Positions 16,983-26,956 are shown, numbered from the stretch's first letter. The stretch is DNA of 62,751 nucleotides from an uncultured Parafilimonas sp. (GCA_937892395.1 CALAGJ010000013.1:1-62751), one strand, 5' to 3'. A program made the numbers and translations. Notes: generated from the sequence alone by a model not told the origin.

Positions 16983-18983
16983 TTATTTTGAAATAGTAAT
17001 GAAAACCGTCGTTCCTATATTGACAGTAGATTCTATGATTAGATTTTCTCCAAGTTTTTCTAATAGCTCTTTACTAAACATTAAACCGAGACCAGTACCT
17101 TTTTCATTGCTAGTGCCTCTGGTGGACAAATATTCTTTTTTAATAATTTTTGAAAGGTTATCCGGGCTGATACCCATGCCATCATCTTTAATAATCAGCA
17201 GATATCTTTTATCTTCTTCTTGCAGAAGAATGTCTATGCTTTTTTCCGGATTTGTAAATTTTATTGCATTGGACAACATATTTCTAAAAACCGTTTGAAT
17301 AATATCTCTGTCGGAAAAAAGATACACTTCGGGGTTTATGGCATTATGAATAACTACTTTTTTATGAGCTATATTTTTATCATAAAGTGCAAGTGTTTCG
17401 TTAATCAATTCATTTAAATTGAAAGATGTTTTATTGATATTTATATCTGTAACCTGCTGTCTGGCCCATAACAATAAATTGTCCAACATGCCTCGGAGGT
17501 GATGAATTTCCCCCTCTAAAACTTTTCCCAAACTTTTAAACTCTTGGGGGCTTAAGGTTTCGTCTTGCGTAAGAGAAAGCGTATTTTGAACTGATGCTAA
17601 TGGAGAACGTACATCATGTGCAATCATAGATATCAATTTGTCTTTTACTCCATTAATTTTTTCTAATTCTGCATTCTTTTGTTGCCCAGATTTTTGTAAT
17701 AATTTTATATGGTCTAAAACTTTATTTTTTTGTCGATATTGAATAAAAAGTAGTCCTGTAAAGATTAAAATACATAAGGCGGATATAATTAATATGATCA
17801 GTTTTTGTCGTTGTGCATCATTTTGATGTTGTAATTCCATGAGGTTAGATTCTGCAATCAATTCACGGGTACGCATTTCACTCTTCTGCTCATTTAATGC
17901 TGCCTGTACTTTCATGTATTCTTCTACATACTGAAATGCATTATCAGAAACCCCGAGTACCTTGTCAGCTGCACACAAAATTTCTATGGCATCTAATCTG
18001 AAATGTTTTTCTGTTCTTTCTTTAAAAAAATCGTTAACCAATAATGCTTCTGATTTTGCTGCACTGAAATTTTTTAATCCTGCATAGGCTTTCGCCATAA
18101 AAAGTCTGCATCTATGCTCATCTACATCCAATGCATTATCAATATAAAACTGTAATGATTTGTTGAGATAATTTAAAGCTGTATCATATTTATTTGTGGC
18201 AATATAGTACTGAGCAAATTTCTCATTGACATCTGAAATTTGTACGGGCTCATCCTGTTCAGAAAAATACTTATTTGCTTCAACTATGTTTTTATAGGCT
18301 TTTTCAAATTTACTTTGTTTTATAAGGCTTACTGCATACTCCATTTTGCAATTTGCCTGTAAATCAAGGAAACTATCTTTTTGGTATGTAGCAATGGCTT
18401 TTTCGAAATAAGCGTTAGACTTTGAGTATTCACCCAGCCCATAATAGATTACCGCATAGTTATCAAAAATTTCACCATAGGTGTAAGGAAAATCAATTTT
18501 TGTTGTATTGACTATATTATCCATTTTCATATTATAGATCCATGCCTGATCCCATATTTCATTTAATTGAAACATATAGGAATACATGCCATAGGCACTT
18601 ACTAAAACATGATAATAATTATTGTCTTTTGCTATCAAATTGGCTTCAGCTAAATCTTTTTGAGCACTTGTATATTTACCACTCCAAATATTGGCTGTAG
18701 CTTTATTAATAAGCGTATTTGCCAGGAGTTCGGTTGCACTTGAAGCGGTGGCAAATAAGATGGCAGAGTCGCTATATAGTATGGAAGAATCAAGGTTTAT
18801 CGATAAGTATTTAAAGCCAAAATCATATAGATATTTTGCTTTCTCTTCATCAGAAAGTACACTATAATTTTGTTTGTATTCAGCTAATTCTTGCTTTAAA
18901 TTCTCCTGTGTACTTTGTGCAATAGCACAATTCAGGAAGAATATTATATAAAAGATAAATGAAAAAAAATGCTTTGCTTGCAA
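16983..18983 (-). CDS. TPR sensor histidine kinase, copy 1
   Basis: Membrane sensor kinase, 666 residues from a TTG at 18983. Order: signal peptide (cleaved near 'NCAIAQSTQ'), a long periplasmic region of TPR-like helices (about 30-390; e.g. 'GEYSKSNAYFEKAIATYQK', 'NKYDTALNYLNKSLQFYI'), one membrane helix (about 403-424), a coiled coil, HisKA with phospho-acceptor in 'IAHDVRSPL' (about His456), N box 'RNMLSNAIKF', G1 'DDGMGI' and G2 'GTGLGL'. There is no receiver domain or response regulator next to it. It is a close paralogue of the gene upstream (45-bp gap), and mlaE follows 40 bp downstream. Confidence 0.92.
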   Translation of the reverse strand: MQAKHFFSFIFYIIFFLNCAIAQSTQENLKQELAEYKQNYSVLSDEEKAKYLYDFGFKYLSINLDSSILYSDSAILFATASSATELLANTLINKATANIWSGKYTSAQKDLAEANLIAKDNNYYHVLVSAYGMYSYMFQLNEIWDQAWIYNMKMDNIVNTTKIDFPYTYGEIFDNYAVIYYGLGEYSKSNAYFEKAIATYQKDSFLDLQANCKMEYAVSLIKQSKFEKAYKNIVEANKYFSEQDEPVQISDVNEKFAQYYIATNKYDTALNYLNKSLQFYIDNALDVDEHRCRLFMAKAYAGLKNFSAAKSEALLVNDFFKERTEKHFRLDAIEILCAADKVLGVSDNAFQYVEEYMKVQAALNEQKSEMRTRELIAESNLMELQHQNDAQRQKLIILIISALCILIFTGLLFIQYRQKNKVLDHIKLLQKSGQQKNAELEKINGVKDKLISMIAHDVRSPLASVQNTLSLTQDETLSPQEFKSLGKVLEGEIHHLRGMLDNLLLWARQQVTDININKTSFNLNELINETLALYDKNIAHKKVVIHNAINPEVYLFSDRDIIQTVFRNMLSNAIKFTNPEKSIDILLQEEDKRYLLIIKDDGMGISPDNLSKIIKKEYLSTRGTSNEKGTGLGLMFSKELLEKLGENLIIESTVNIGTTVFITISK

Positions 18984-19028
18984 GGTGTTTTTTATGTGCT
19001 TTCAGTAGCAAATAAAAGGTTTTTATGC

Positions 19029-21095
19029 TTATGAATTAATTGTGCTTAAGGATATGGTAACTGAAGTGCCGTATTGTTGATCAGAGGAAATATCAAAACT
19101 TTCATCCATACGCTGTGCTAATTCTTGACAGAATAATAAACCAATGCCAGTCCCTTTTTCATTATTAGTACCTCTATTACTAAAATGTACACCAGATTTA
19201 ATTTTTTGCAAAGTGTCTGCATCTATACCAATTCCTTCATCCTTTACGGACAAATAAATTTTGCCAGATAAGGATACATATTGTATATAAATATTCTTAT
19301 CAGCCGGGGTAAATTTTAGGGCATTTGACAAAAGATTTCTAAAAATCGTAGCTACTGCCTCCTGATCTGCATATACCATCAAACCTGGTAGCAGAAAGTT
19401 ATGCAGTTGGATGTTTTTTGATTGGAAGCTATGCTCGTATAGCTTAAAAATATTTTTTGTTAGCAAGTATAAATCAAATGATGCTTTTGTTATCTTCACT
19501 TCTACTACTTGTTCCCTGGCCCAAAGTAGCATATTGTCCAGCATATCTCTAAGATTAAATAAATCAGACTCCAATGCGTGTGTAAGTGTTCTAAATTCAT
19601 CTTTTGTAAGTGTTTCATCCTGAGTGAGTGCTAATGTGCTTTGTAAGGCATTCAGTGGAGATCTGATATCGTGTGCTACCATGGAGAGTAGCTGATCTTT
19701 TAATTTATTGATACGGGCCAGCTCCTCATTCTTTGCCACAGCATCCATATTTAGTAGCTCTAATTCCTTTTTCTTTCCTTCATTTTGCTCCTGTTGATGA
19801 AAAAGTGCTTCAATTGCTTTATTCTTTTGATTGAACATATAACCGAGCAAAATAAGTGTAAGTACAATGAGTACACCAGATATGAAGTAAATAGTTAGAG
19901 GATTTTCGTCCGCATTGTTTGAATATGAATCTGCTTCATCCTTTTTGATTGAGGGGCCACGGCTGATGCTTTTTTCAGTAAGTAATGTATGTAAATGATC
20001 TGTAGATTGCAAAGAGTCTACTATTGCCATGTATTCATTTGAATAATGTAGCGCCTTATTTGCATTGCCCGCATTAGTCTCTATTTCTATTAGCAATTTC
20101 AACAACGTTGCTCTTTTAATATTGTTTCCTGCATCTGTCATCTTACTCAACGCTATAGTAGCCATTTGTTTTGCATTCCACACGTCGCCTTTTATAAATA
20201 ATATGTTTGCAATGTTTGCTTGCTGTTCCTGCCAAGCAAAACTCATCGACATATTTTGATAAATTGCAGCGGCTTTCTTATGAAAATCCAAGGCATTTGT
20301 GAAGTCATTTTGAGTAAAACATATTTCACCCAAACTGTTGAAAATGGCTGCATTTAATAATGGCATTCCTGCTTCATTGCTCAAATTGAGTGCTTTTAAT
20401 AAAAAGGTTTTAGCATCATCAATTTTATTTTGCGCAGCAAAAATTTTACTGATTAAAATATATGCTTCCATAATACCAACTGTGTTGTTTGCTTTTTGAA
20501 AATTTGATACTACTGTTTTACAAATCGTCAAAGCATTTTCCTGCTGTCCTGCGGCTAAATGGATTGCGGCAAAAACAAGTTTGTTGTTTTCTTTTTCATA
20601 ATCAGGATTATTTGCATTTTGAAGCAATTTTGATTCTGCCGCTTTAGCATAATCAATTGCAGTGTTCCACTGCTGCTGTACTATGTAGAAATGAGAAAGA
20701 TCATTACAAAGATTATATTGAAGTAGTGATAATTTATTTTCTGTAGCTTGTTTGTAGGACTGCATCAAATAAGCTTCAGCTACTCTATAGTTTGCAGATA
20801 GGAAATAATTGATTCCTAACTGTCTTTTGGCCACAGCAGCTATTGTAGCATAGTTGTGCTCAATAGCTATTTTTTCAGACAACTTAGCATAGTAAAATGA
20901 AGAATCAGTCTGCTTATACTGATAGTGAAAGGATAAATCCAGATATTTTTCTGCTCTTTGTGAATCGGTAAGATTTTTTGCTTGAAGGCTCATAAGTACT
21001 TCCTGTAAGGATAAACGCCTAATAGTCTGCGCATTTACTGCCAGACTTGCAAACAATACAAAAAAATAAACTGGTATATGTTTCAGTTTAATCAA
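19029..21095 (-). CDS. TPR sensor histidine kinase, copy 2
   Basis: Paralogue of the preceding kinase, 688 residues, also with a TTG start (21095). Signal peptide ending at 'SLAVNAQT', TPR array (about 30-370; e.g. 'NDFTNALDFHKKAAAIYQ'), membrane helix (about 393-414), coiled coil with 'ELARINKLKDQLLSM', phospho-acceptor in 'VAHDIRSPL' (about His475), N box 'RNLLSNALKF', G1 'DEGIGI' and G2 'GTGIGL'. Both kinases share the phrase 'LTQDE' just after the dimerisation helix. It could dimerise with its neighbour or divide input between two TPR ligands; that is inference. It is first in the local kinase pair and follows the M20 gene by 21 bp. Confidence 0.92.
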   Translation of the reverse strand: MIKLKHIPVYFFVLFASLAVNAQTIRRLSLQEVLMSLQAKNLTDSQRAEKYLDLSFHYQYKQTDSSFYYAKLSEKIAIEHNYATIAAVAKRQLGINYFLSANYRVAEAYLMQSYKQATENKLSLLQYNLCNDLSHFYIVQQQWNTAIDYAKAAESKLLQNANNPDYEKENNKLVFAAIHLAAGQQENALTICKTVVSNFQKANNTVGIMEAYILISKIFAAQNKIDDAKTFLLKALNLSNEAGMPLLNAAIFNSLGEICFTQNDFTNALDFHKKAAAIYQNMSMSFAWQEQQANIANILFIKGDVWNAKQMATIALSKMTDAGNNIKRATLLKLLIEIETNAGNANKALHYSNEYMAIVDSLQSTDHLHTLLTEKSISRGPSIKKDEADSYSNNADENPLTIYFISGVLIVLTLILLGYMFNQKNKAIEALFHQQEQNEGKKKELELLNMDAVAKNEELARINKLKDQLLSMVAHDIRSPLNALQSTLALTQDETLTKDEFRTLTHALESDLFNLRDMLDNMLLWAREQVVEVKITKASFDLYLLTKNIFKLYEHSFQSKNIQLHNFLLPGLMVYADQEAVATIFRNLLSNALKFTPADKNIYIQYVSLSGKIYLSVKDEGIGIDADTLQKIKSGVHFSNRGTNNEKGTGIGLLFCQELAQRMDESFDISSDQQYGTSVTISLSTINS

Positions 21096-21116
21096 CGGTG
21101 TACGGTACGATAATTA

Positions 21117-22295
21117 TTAAAGCTTTGCTCCCAGCCAGGCCATCATACCTGCTCCAAGTTGCAATGCGTCTTCATCAATGTCAAAGTTAGGTGTATGCAC
21201 GTTATGTATAATACCTTTATTTTCATTTCTAATGCCAAGCCTAAAGAAACAACCAGGTACTTGCTGCGTATAAAATCCAAAATCCTCTGCACCCATACGC
21301 ATTTCAGTTTCCTCTACCTGATCATCACCGATATAGTTCTGCGCTAAAGAATTGGCCCTTTCAGTCAATGCACTATCATTGTACACAGATGGATATCCAA
21401 TGTCAATCTTCACTGATACATCTGCTGCACCCATTGCTCTACCAATTCCAACTACAATTTGCTCTATTAGTGCATGTGCTTCATAACGCCATTGCTCATT
21501 TACTGCACGAAACGTGCCCATTAATTTTACCTCTGCCGGAAGCACATTAGTGGTGTGTCCACCTTGTATAGAGCAGATGGATAAAACAGATGGTGAGAGA
21601 GGGTTATTATTTCTGCTGATAACCTGCTGTAGGCTTACTATTATATGACTTGCAATTAATATTGCATCAGCAGTTAAATGAGGTGCTGCAGCATGCCCAC
21701 CCTTCGTTTTGATGGTGATAAATATTTCATCCGCACTGGCCATGGCCTGCCCCTTTCTGAAACTAAATTTCCCGATTTGCAACAATGGGTTTACATGTAA
21801 CGCAATTATTGAATCTGGTTTTGGGTTTTCTAATACTCCTTCTTTTATCAGAATAGATGCACCACCGGGATTTCTTTCTTCACCAGGTTGAAAAATTAAT
21901 TTTATGGTACCCTGCCATTGATCTCTTATATCATTTAAAATTTTTGCTGCACCGAGCAAACAGGTTGTATGTACATCATGCCCGCATGCATGCATAATGC
22001 CATCATTCAAAGATCGGCATGCTATATCATTTGCTTCTTGTATGGGAAGTGCATCCATATCAGCACGAAGTGCAATAACTCTTGAATAAGGGTTATTCCC
22101 TTTTATCAAAGCCACTACTCCCGTAGCCCCGATTGTTGTAAAAGAAATATCTAATTTTTGAAGATAACCCTGTACGTATTTTGAAGTGTTGTATTCTTGA
22201 AAACTCAGTTCCGGATTTGCATGAAGATGATGCCGAATATTTCTCAATTCTCCATCCAATGCTGTAGCTTTTTTTTGTATAAGTTCAGGGGTCAT
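21117..22295 (-). CDS. M20-family amidohydrolase
   Basis: Zinc metallo-hydrolase of the IAA-amino acid hydrolase / hippurate hydrolase group, 392 residues. Metal-site blocks are 'ALRADMDALPIQE' , 'HACGHDVHTTCLLGAA' (Cys and two His ligands), 'FQPGEERNPGGA' (catalytic Glu) and 'MGAEDFGFY'. The lid domain starts around 'KTKGGHAAAPH'. It is cytoplasmic. It probably deacylates an N-acyl amino acid or peptide; the true substrate is not visible. It lies 9 bp downstream of the SPOR gene and likely belongs to the same transcript. Confidence 0.92.
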   Translation of the reverse strand: MTPELIQKKATALDGELRNIRHHLHANPELSFQEYNTSKYVQGYLQKLDISFTTIGATGVVALIKGNNPYSRVIALRADMDALPIQEANDIACRSLNDGIMHACGHDVHTTCLLGAAKILNDIRDQWQGTIKLIFQPGEERNPGGASILIKEGVLENPKPDSIIALHVNPLLQIGKFSFRKGQAMASADEIFITIKTKGGHAAAPHLTADAILIASHIIVSLQQVISRNNNPLSPSVLSICSIQGGHTTNVLPAEVKLMGTFRAVNEQWRYEAHALIEQIVVGIGRAMGAADVSVKIDIGYPSVYNDSALTERANSLAQNYIGDDQVEETEMRMGAEDFGFYTQQVPGCFFRLGIRNENKGIIHNVHTPNFDIDEDALQLGAGMMAWLGAKL

Positions 22296-22304
22296 TTTAT
22301 ACTA

Positions 22305-22733
22305 TTAATCTTCGTTTAAATCATCTTCCTTCGGAATATAATCGATGAGATCTTCAACTACGTATATAGATTGCTTGTAAAAGGTGGACAATTCTTTTTT
22401 AAAATCTTCGGCAGATTTTTTATCCGAAAAATTGCCAAATCGCAATTTAAAACTCGGAGACTGATACATTAAATATCCTTTCTGATCTGGATAACGCTGC
22501 ATCAACATTGTTTTTGTACTTAATGCTTCTTCTCTACTTCTTGTAACCAACACTTGCAATCTGTATCCTTTAAACTTTCCAGAACTGGTAAGTTTTCCAC
22601 TCAGTTTATTTACATAAGCCTGCTTTTGTGCAAATGCATCTAAGCGTGGATCCTTGTTTACAATAACGGTATCTGATGAAGCAAATACTGATATGGATAC
22701 CAACATGAATCCTATGATTAAATTCAATTTCAT
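22305..22733 (-). CDS. Secreted SPOR-domain protein
   Basis: Small exported protein of 142 residues. Signal peptide (MKLNLIIGFM... cleaved near 'VFASSDT'). The SPOR domain covers about residues 52-130: 'GYRLQVLVTRSREEALSTK', 'YQSPSFKLRFGNFSDKKSAE' and 'KQSIYVVEDLI', giving the RNP-like alpha/beta repeat that binds denuded septal peptidoglycan. The C-terminus is acidic. It probably acts at the division site or cell wall in the periplasm. The start is 55 bp from deoC. Confidence 0.85.
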   Translation of the reverse strand: MKLNLIIGFMLVSISVFASSDTVIVNKDPRLDAFAQKQAYVNKLSGKLTSSGKFKGYRLQVLVTRSREEALSTKTMLMQRYPDQKGYLMYQSPSFKLRFGNFSDKKSAEDFKKELSTFYKQSIYVVEDLIDYIPKEDDLNED

Positions 22734-22787
22734 ATTTTTTTTATTTCAATAGCAATATATATGCCTTATGTAAATCTTTCAGCAAAT

Positions 22788-23441
22788 TTATAATTTTTGT
22801 TGCACTATTTCTACGCTGGAGCTGCATCCTAATCTTGTAGCACCTTCGGTAATGAGTTCCTCGGCAAATGCCCTAGTTTTTATGCCTCCCGATGCTTTTA
22901 TTTGAATACCTGGCGGTAAATGTTTTTTCAATAATGAAATTGCATGCACGGTGGCACCAGTTGTAGCATAACCGGTGGAAGTTTTCATAAAATCGACCCC
23001 AGCTGCTCCATAAAGTGTACAGCATTTTATGATTTCATCATCAGTCAAAACGCCACTCTCAATAATTACTTTTAGCTTCTTCTGTTTTTGATGAACTATA
23101 GGCAAAATATGATTGATTTCATTGGCTAAAAATTCCCAGTCATTATTCTTTAGTGCTGCCAAATTAATGACCATATCCAATTCATCTGCACCATCAACTA
23201 ATGACAACACAGCTTCTGCAAGTTTTGATTCTATGGGTGCATATCCAAATGGAAATCCAATAACTGTAGCGGTATGAATACCTTTGCCAGCCACTGTCTT
23301 TGCAGCCTGTTTTACAAATGGTGGTGGCACACACACTGCTGCAAAACCATATGCGATAGCTTCCTGGCACAACTGATTGACTTCAGCTATAACGGTGGTA
23401 GGTTTTAAAATGGTATGGTCTATATATTTATTGATGTCCAT
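22788..23441 (-). CDS. deoC: Deoxyribose-phosphate aldolase DeoC
   Basis: Cleaves deoxyribose 5-phosphate to glyceraldehyde 3-phosphate and acetaldehyde in deoxynucleoside catabolism. About 217 residues from the ATG at 23441; the ATG at 23459 would lie in the promoter (23457-23464). TIM-barrel family blocks: 'YIDHTILKPT' at the N-terminus, 'AAVCVPPPFV', 'GFPFGY', 'ADELDMVINL' and the Schiff-base Lys in 'GVDFMKTSTGY', with 'IKASGGIKT' near the C-terminus. All active residues are present. Confidence 0.95.
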   Translation of the reverse strand: MDINKYIDHTILKPTTVIAEVNQLCQEAIAYGFAAVCVPPPFVKQAAKTVAGKGIHTATVIGFPFGYAPIESKLAEAVLSLVDGADELDMVINLAALKNNDWEFLANEINHILPIVHQKQKKLKVIIESGVLTDDEIIKCCTLYGAAGVDFMKTSTGYATTGATVHAISLLKKHLPPGIQIKASGGIKTRAFAEELITEGATRLGCSSSVEIVQQKL

Positions 23442-23456
23442 GCTTTCAAGTTGGTG

Positions 23457-23464
23457 CAAATTAA
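23457..23464 (-). promoter_or_regulatory. -7-like element of deoC
   Basis: Minus-strand TTAATTTG (one mismatch to TAnnTTTG) followed by CACC, 15 bases before the ATG at 23441. It supports the shorter deoC start. Confidence 0.4.
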
Positions 23465-23573
23465 CTGTGTCAACATTATAAAACGAAGCCGGATTTTTGT
23501 ATGAGAAATTTTATTTAACACCCACAAATAAGTAGAGTTCATTTGCCCATTGTAATATTACACCAAAATCGGA

Positions 23574-24344
23574 TTGTACTTGTATAGAATTTTATTCCTA
23601 CTCAGTTTATCTTTTTCAATCTTTCAACAAGGTATAGCACAGTCAATTCTTTTGAAAGGTGCGGTATATGATCATTATACAAAGCAGCCCCTTCAAGCCG
23701 TAACTGTTTATGGAACTAATGGCAATATTGCTATTTGTGATTCTACTGGAAGATATACAATAAAATTAGGAGAAAAGGACAGTGTTTGGTTTAGTTATTT
23801 ATTTAAGCAAACCATAAAATATCCTATAGATACCATTGTTGACTTGGAAAATTTCGACATTGCTTTATATGTAGATGCAGCATGGCTTCCAGAAGTAAGG
23901 GTGCGAAATAAAAACTATACCTTGGATAGTATCAATAACAGACGTGATTATGCAAAGATTTTTGATTTTAAAAAACCAGGTTTAAGTTTTAGCACTGCAT
24001 CCCCCTCTTCTTATGTACCCGGAGCACTTACGGCAGGTATTGATTTGGTGGAATTGATCAATATGTTTCGATTCCGAAGAAATAGGCAAATCCTCAAAAT
24101 GCAAGATCGTCTGCTATGGGAAGAACGGGAAAAATATATAGACCACAGATATAGTAAATTATTTGTAAGAAGACTAACAGGTTTGGAAATGCCTGCATTA
24201 GACAGCTTTATGAATTTGTATAGACCAGATTACTACACCCTACAAGAATGGAATGAAATAGAGTTGGGAAACTATATACAAAAGTGTTATCAAAACTATC
24301 TATATCTCAAGCAAAAAGGGGAGTTGGATCGGATGTATAGATAG
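23574..24344 (+). CDS. CarboxypepD_reg-like domain protein
   Basis: Exported protein of 256 residues from a TTG (23574). Signal peptide ends near 'FQQGIAQS'. The next ~80 residues are a carboxypeptidase-regulatory-like beta-sandwich ('LLKGAVYDHYTKQPLQAVTVYGTNGN', 'DSTGRYTIKLGEKDSVWFSYLF'), as at the N-terminus of many SusC or TonB-linked proteins. The C-terminal half has no recognised family; it is helical, with many Arg/Tyr ('FRRNRQILKMQDRL', 'YIDHRYSKLFVRRLTG'). Proteins with this layout occur in Bacteroidota as conserved periplasmic proteins. It converges with the proline dehydrogenase gene. Confidence 0.72.
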   Translation: MYLYRILFLLSLSFSIFQQGIAQSILLKGAVYDHYTKQPLQAVTVYGTNGNIAICDSTGRYTIKLGEKDSVWFSYLFKQTIKYPIDTIVDLENFDIALYVDAAWLPEVRVRNKNYTLDSINNRRDYAKIFDFKKPGLSFSTASPSSYVPGALTAGIDLVELINMFRFRRNRQILKMQDRLLWEEREKYIDHRYSKLFVRRLTGLEMPALDSFMNLYRPDYYTLQEWNEIELGNYIQKCYQNYLYLKQKGELDRMYR

Positions 24345-24370
24345 CTTGCATTAAAAATAATCTATATCAA

Positions 24371-25570
24371 TTAAGGTTTTTTTCTTGCCTTCTCTCTTCT
24401 CCTTAACTCACTTCTTATGAGTAAAAGTTCTCTATTTGTTTGGCCATTAAGACTGCTGTTTTCTTGTGCCCTTCTCATGAGATATGGTATAACATCACGT
24501 ATAGGCCCAAATGGCAAATATTTGCTAACATTGTATCCTGCAGCAGCTAAATTAAATGTTATATTATCACTCATTCCATACAGTTGACTAAAATGTACAT
24601 TTGGATGGTTATGAGGAATATTCATTGCATGAAGTTTTTCTGCTGCTGCCAGATTACTATATTCATTATGCGAAGCAAGAATAACAGCAATTGTTTCCAA
24701 ATCGTTTAAGCAATATTCTACTGCACTATTGAAATCACCATCTGTAAATGATTTATCCTGTTGTATTGGAGAGGTATAATGCAATTCTTCTGCACGGCCA
24801 CGCTCCTTCTCCATATAGGCCCCCCTAACTAATTTTGCACCAAGTATAAATTTTTGTTGACGAGCTATACGATGACTCATTTTTAAAAACTGAAGTCTAT
24901 CATGTCTATATAGCTGAAAAGTATTAAAAATAACTGCTTTATGCTTATTAAAATCCTGCATCATGTTCATAGTAAGCCTGTCAATTGGATCCTGTATCCA
25001 GCTCTCTTCGGCATCTATCAACACACCTACATTTTTTACGGAGGCTACTTCACAAATTTTTCGAAGTCTGTTGGCTACTCTTTGCCATTCCTCTGTATCA
25101 GCTTCATCATCGTGAATACCACTTCGTAAACGTGGAGCTGCATGCAATTTTTCTAACAGTGCAAATCTTGCAATACCAGTAATTTTTACGCTGATAAATG
25201 GAATATTGGATTGAGTAGATGCATAGTTAATGACTCTGATAAATTCCTCTGTTGCATTATCAAAATTTGATTCTCCATCCTTCCCTTCTACTCCATAATC
25301 TAGTATAACATCTACTTTATACTTGCTAAGATGCTCAGCTACTTTTGTGGTCTCTTCTAAAGTTTCCCCACCTACAAATTGTTTAAAAATTGTTTTCCTG
25401 ATTACACCGTGTATGGGCAACCCTGTTTTCATTAAAAATGGAGTAACCCTTACGCCAATGGATGCAAACCAAGGATAATTCATTGTTCCAAAAAGAAATT
25501 TCCCAGTCTTTAAAGAATGGTCATCTTTGTAAGCAAATGCTGTGGCAGTATCATTAAATGTTAAACGCAT
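24371..25570 (-). CDS. Proline dehydrogenase
   Basis: FAD enzyme that oxidises proline to pyrroline-5-carboxylate, 399 residues: a monofunctional PRODH barrel like the eukaryotic and Bacteroidota enzymes, not the PutA fusion. Blocks: 'LDYGVEGKDGE', 'VSVKITGIARFALLEKL', 'VLIDAEESWIQDPIDRLT', 'FNTFQLYRHDRLQFL', 'GAKLVRGAYMEKER' and 'FSQLYGMSDNITFNLA' with 'PYLMRRAQEN' (the substrate Arg pair) at the C-terminus. The P5C dehydrogenase gene is not adjacent. It feeds glutamate to the TCA cycle. Confidence 0.93.
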   Translation of the reverse strand: MRLTFNDTATAFAYKDDHSLKTGKFLFGTMNYPWFASIGVRVTPFLMKTGLPIHGVIRKTIFKQFVGGETLEETTKVAEHLSKYKVDVILDYGVEGKDGESNFDNATEEFIRVINYASTQSNIPFISVKITGIARFALLEKLHAAPRLRSGIHDDEADTEEWQRVANRLRKICEVASVKNVGVLIDAEESWIQDPIDRLTMNMMQDFNKHKAVIFNTFQLYRHDRLQFLKMSHRIARQQKFILGAKLVRGAYMEKERGRAEELHYTSPIQQDKSFTDGDFNSAVEYCLNDLETIAVILASHNEYSNLAAAEKLHAMNIPHNHPNVHFSQLYGMSDNITFNLAAAGYNVSKYLPFGPIRDVIPYLMRRAQENSSLNGQTNRELLLIRSELRRREKARKKP

Positions 25571-25709
25571 AAAAACTTAATATTTAGCAGATGTCATATT
25601 TAGTATCCACAAAGAAAATCATACCTCTTTTAAATTAATTCTACTACAACTACTCAAACAATTTTTGGAATAAAAAAGTTATAATTCATCAAAATATATC
25701 TATTAAAAT

Positions 25710-26936
25710 TTATAACTCTAATAATGCACCCACAGGATCCTTGCCGAACAGTAATAGCGCAGGATTTTCTAATAATTCCTTAACCCGCACTAAAAAACTC
25801 ACACTCTCCCTGCCATCAATTATGCGATGGTCATAACTAAGTGCCAAATACATCATTGGCCTTATCACAACCTGTCCATTTATGGCCATAGGCCGCTCCT
25901 GAATTTTATGCATACCCAATATGGCACTTTGTGGCAAATTGATAATTGGTGTACTCATCAAGCTGCCAAATACTCCTCCATTTGTAATTGTAAAAGTACC
26001 ACCTGTAAGCTCCTCCATACTTAATTTATTGTCTCTAGCTTTACCTGCCAATTCAACAACTTTTTTCTCAATATCAGCCATGCTCATGCTCTCAACATTG
26101 CGCATTACAGGTACTGTAAGGCCACGTGGTGTACTTACAGCAATACTTATGTCTGCATAATCATGGTAAATGAGTTCATCATTTTCAATATAGGCATTTA
26201 CAGCAGGCCATTCACTCAATGCTATTGCACATGCCTTTCCAAAAAAACTCATGAAGCCCAAATTGACACCATGCTTCTCTTTAAATTTATCTTTATTTTT
26301 TGCCCTGATATCCATGATTGCGCCCATATCCACTTCATTAAAAGTGGTAAGCATAGCTGTAGTGTTTTTTGATTCTACCAGCCTTCGGCTAATGGTTTTG
26401 CGTAGGTTGCTCATCTTTTCCCTACGTATATTTCTACTCATTAAATCCGCTCCGGCAAAAGCTTTTTTACCCGGATGGGCCAATGCTTCCAGTACATCTT
26501 GCTTTATAATTTTTCCCCCGGCACCGGAGGGTGTAATGGCATTGGTATCAATTTTCTTATCTGCAATGATTGCATTGGCTACAGGAGTTGCTTTGGCACT
26601 AATCTCTTGAGGCAAAGTTGCAATTGGTACAGATGTTGGTTTTTCCTGAATTGGGGCTACAACAGGAGCAATATCAACTGTAGAATTTGCTTCTGGGGCA
26701 GTAGCTGTTTCATCTATTTGAGCTAATACACTGCCAATAGCAATGGTATCGCCCTCCTGAGCCAGAATAATTAATTTACCACTTTTTTCAGCATTTACTT
26801 CAAATGTTGCTTTTTCACTTTCTAATTCAGCAAGGACTGCATCCCTGTCCACATATTCACCATTTTTTTTAATCCATTTTAAAAGGGTAACCTCACTAAT
26901 GCTTTCGCCTACGGCCGGCACTTTTATATCAATCAT
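25710..26936 (-). CDS. odhB: 2-oxoglutarate dehydrogenase E2 (dihydrolipoyl succinyltransferase)
   Basis: E2 component of the 2-oxoglutarate dehydrogenase complex, 408 residues. The ATG at 26936 (MIDIKVPAVGES) is right; the longer frame from 27101 lies upstream of the promoter at 26957-26964. Order: lipoyl domain with Lys42 in 'LESEKATF', an Ala/Pro/Val-rich linker (about 80-135), peripheral-subunit-binding domain ('ITPSGAGGKIIKQDVLEAL'), and the catalytic trimer domain ending in 'SYDHRIIDGRE' with the His/Asp pair. The E1 gene (odhA) is not adjacent, so complex components are dispersed. Branched-chain E2 is less likely because of the 'VPAVGESISE' lipoyl start. Confidence 0.94.
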   Translation of the reverse strand: MIDIKVPAVGESISEVTLLKWIKKNGEYVDRDAVLAELESEKATFEVNAEKSGKLIILAQEGDTIAIGSVLAQIDETATAPEANSTVDIAPVVAPIQEKPTSVPIATLPQEISAKATPVANAIIADKKIDTNAITPSGAGGKIIKQDVLEALAHPGKKAFAGADLMSRNIRREKMSNLRKTISRRLVESKNTTAMLTTFNEVDMGAIMDIRAKNKDKFKEKHGVNLGFMSFFGKACAIALSEWPAVNAYIENDELIYHDYADISIAVSTPRGLTVPVMRNVESMSMADIEKKVVELAGKARDNKLSMEELTGGTFTITNGGVFGSLMSTPIINLPQSAILGMHKIQERPMAINGQVVIRPMMYLALSYDHRIIDGRESVSFLVRVKELLENPALLLFGKDPVGALLEL

Positions 26937-26956
26937 ACAACCGTTTATTTGGGTGG

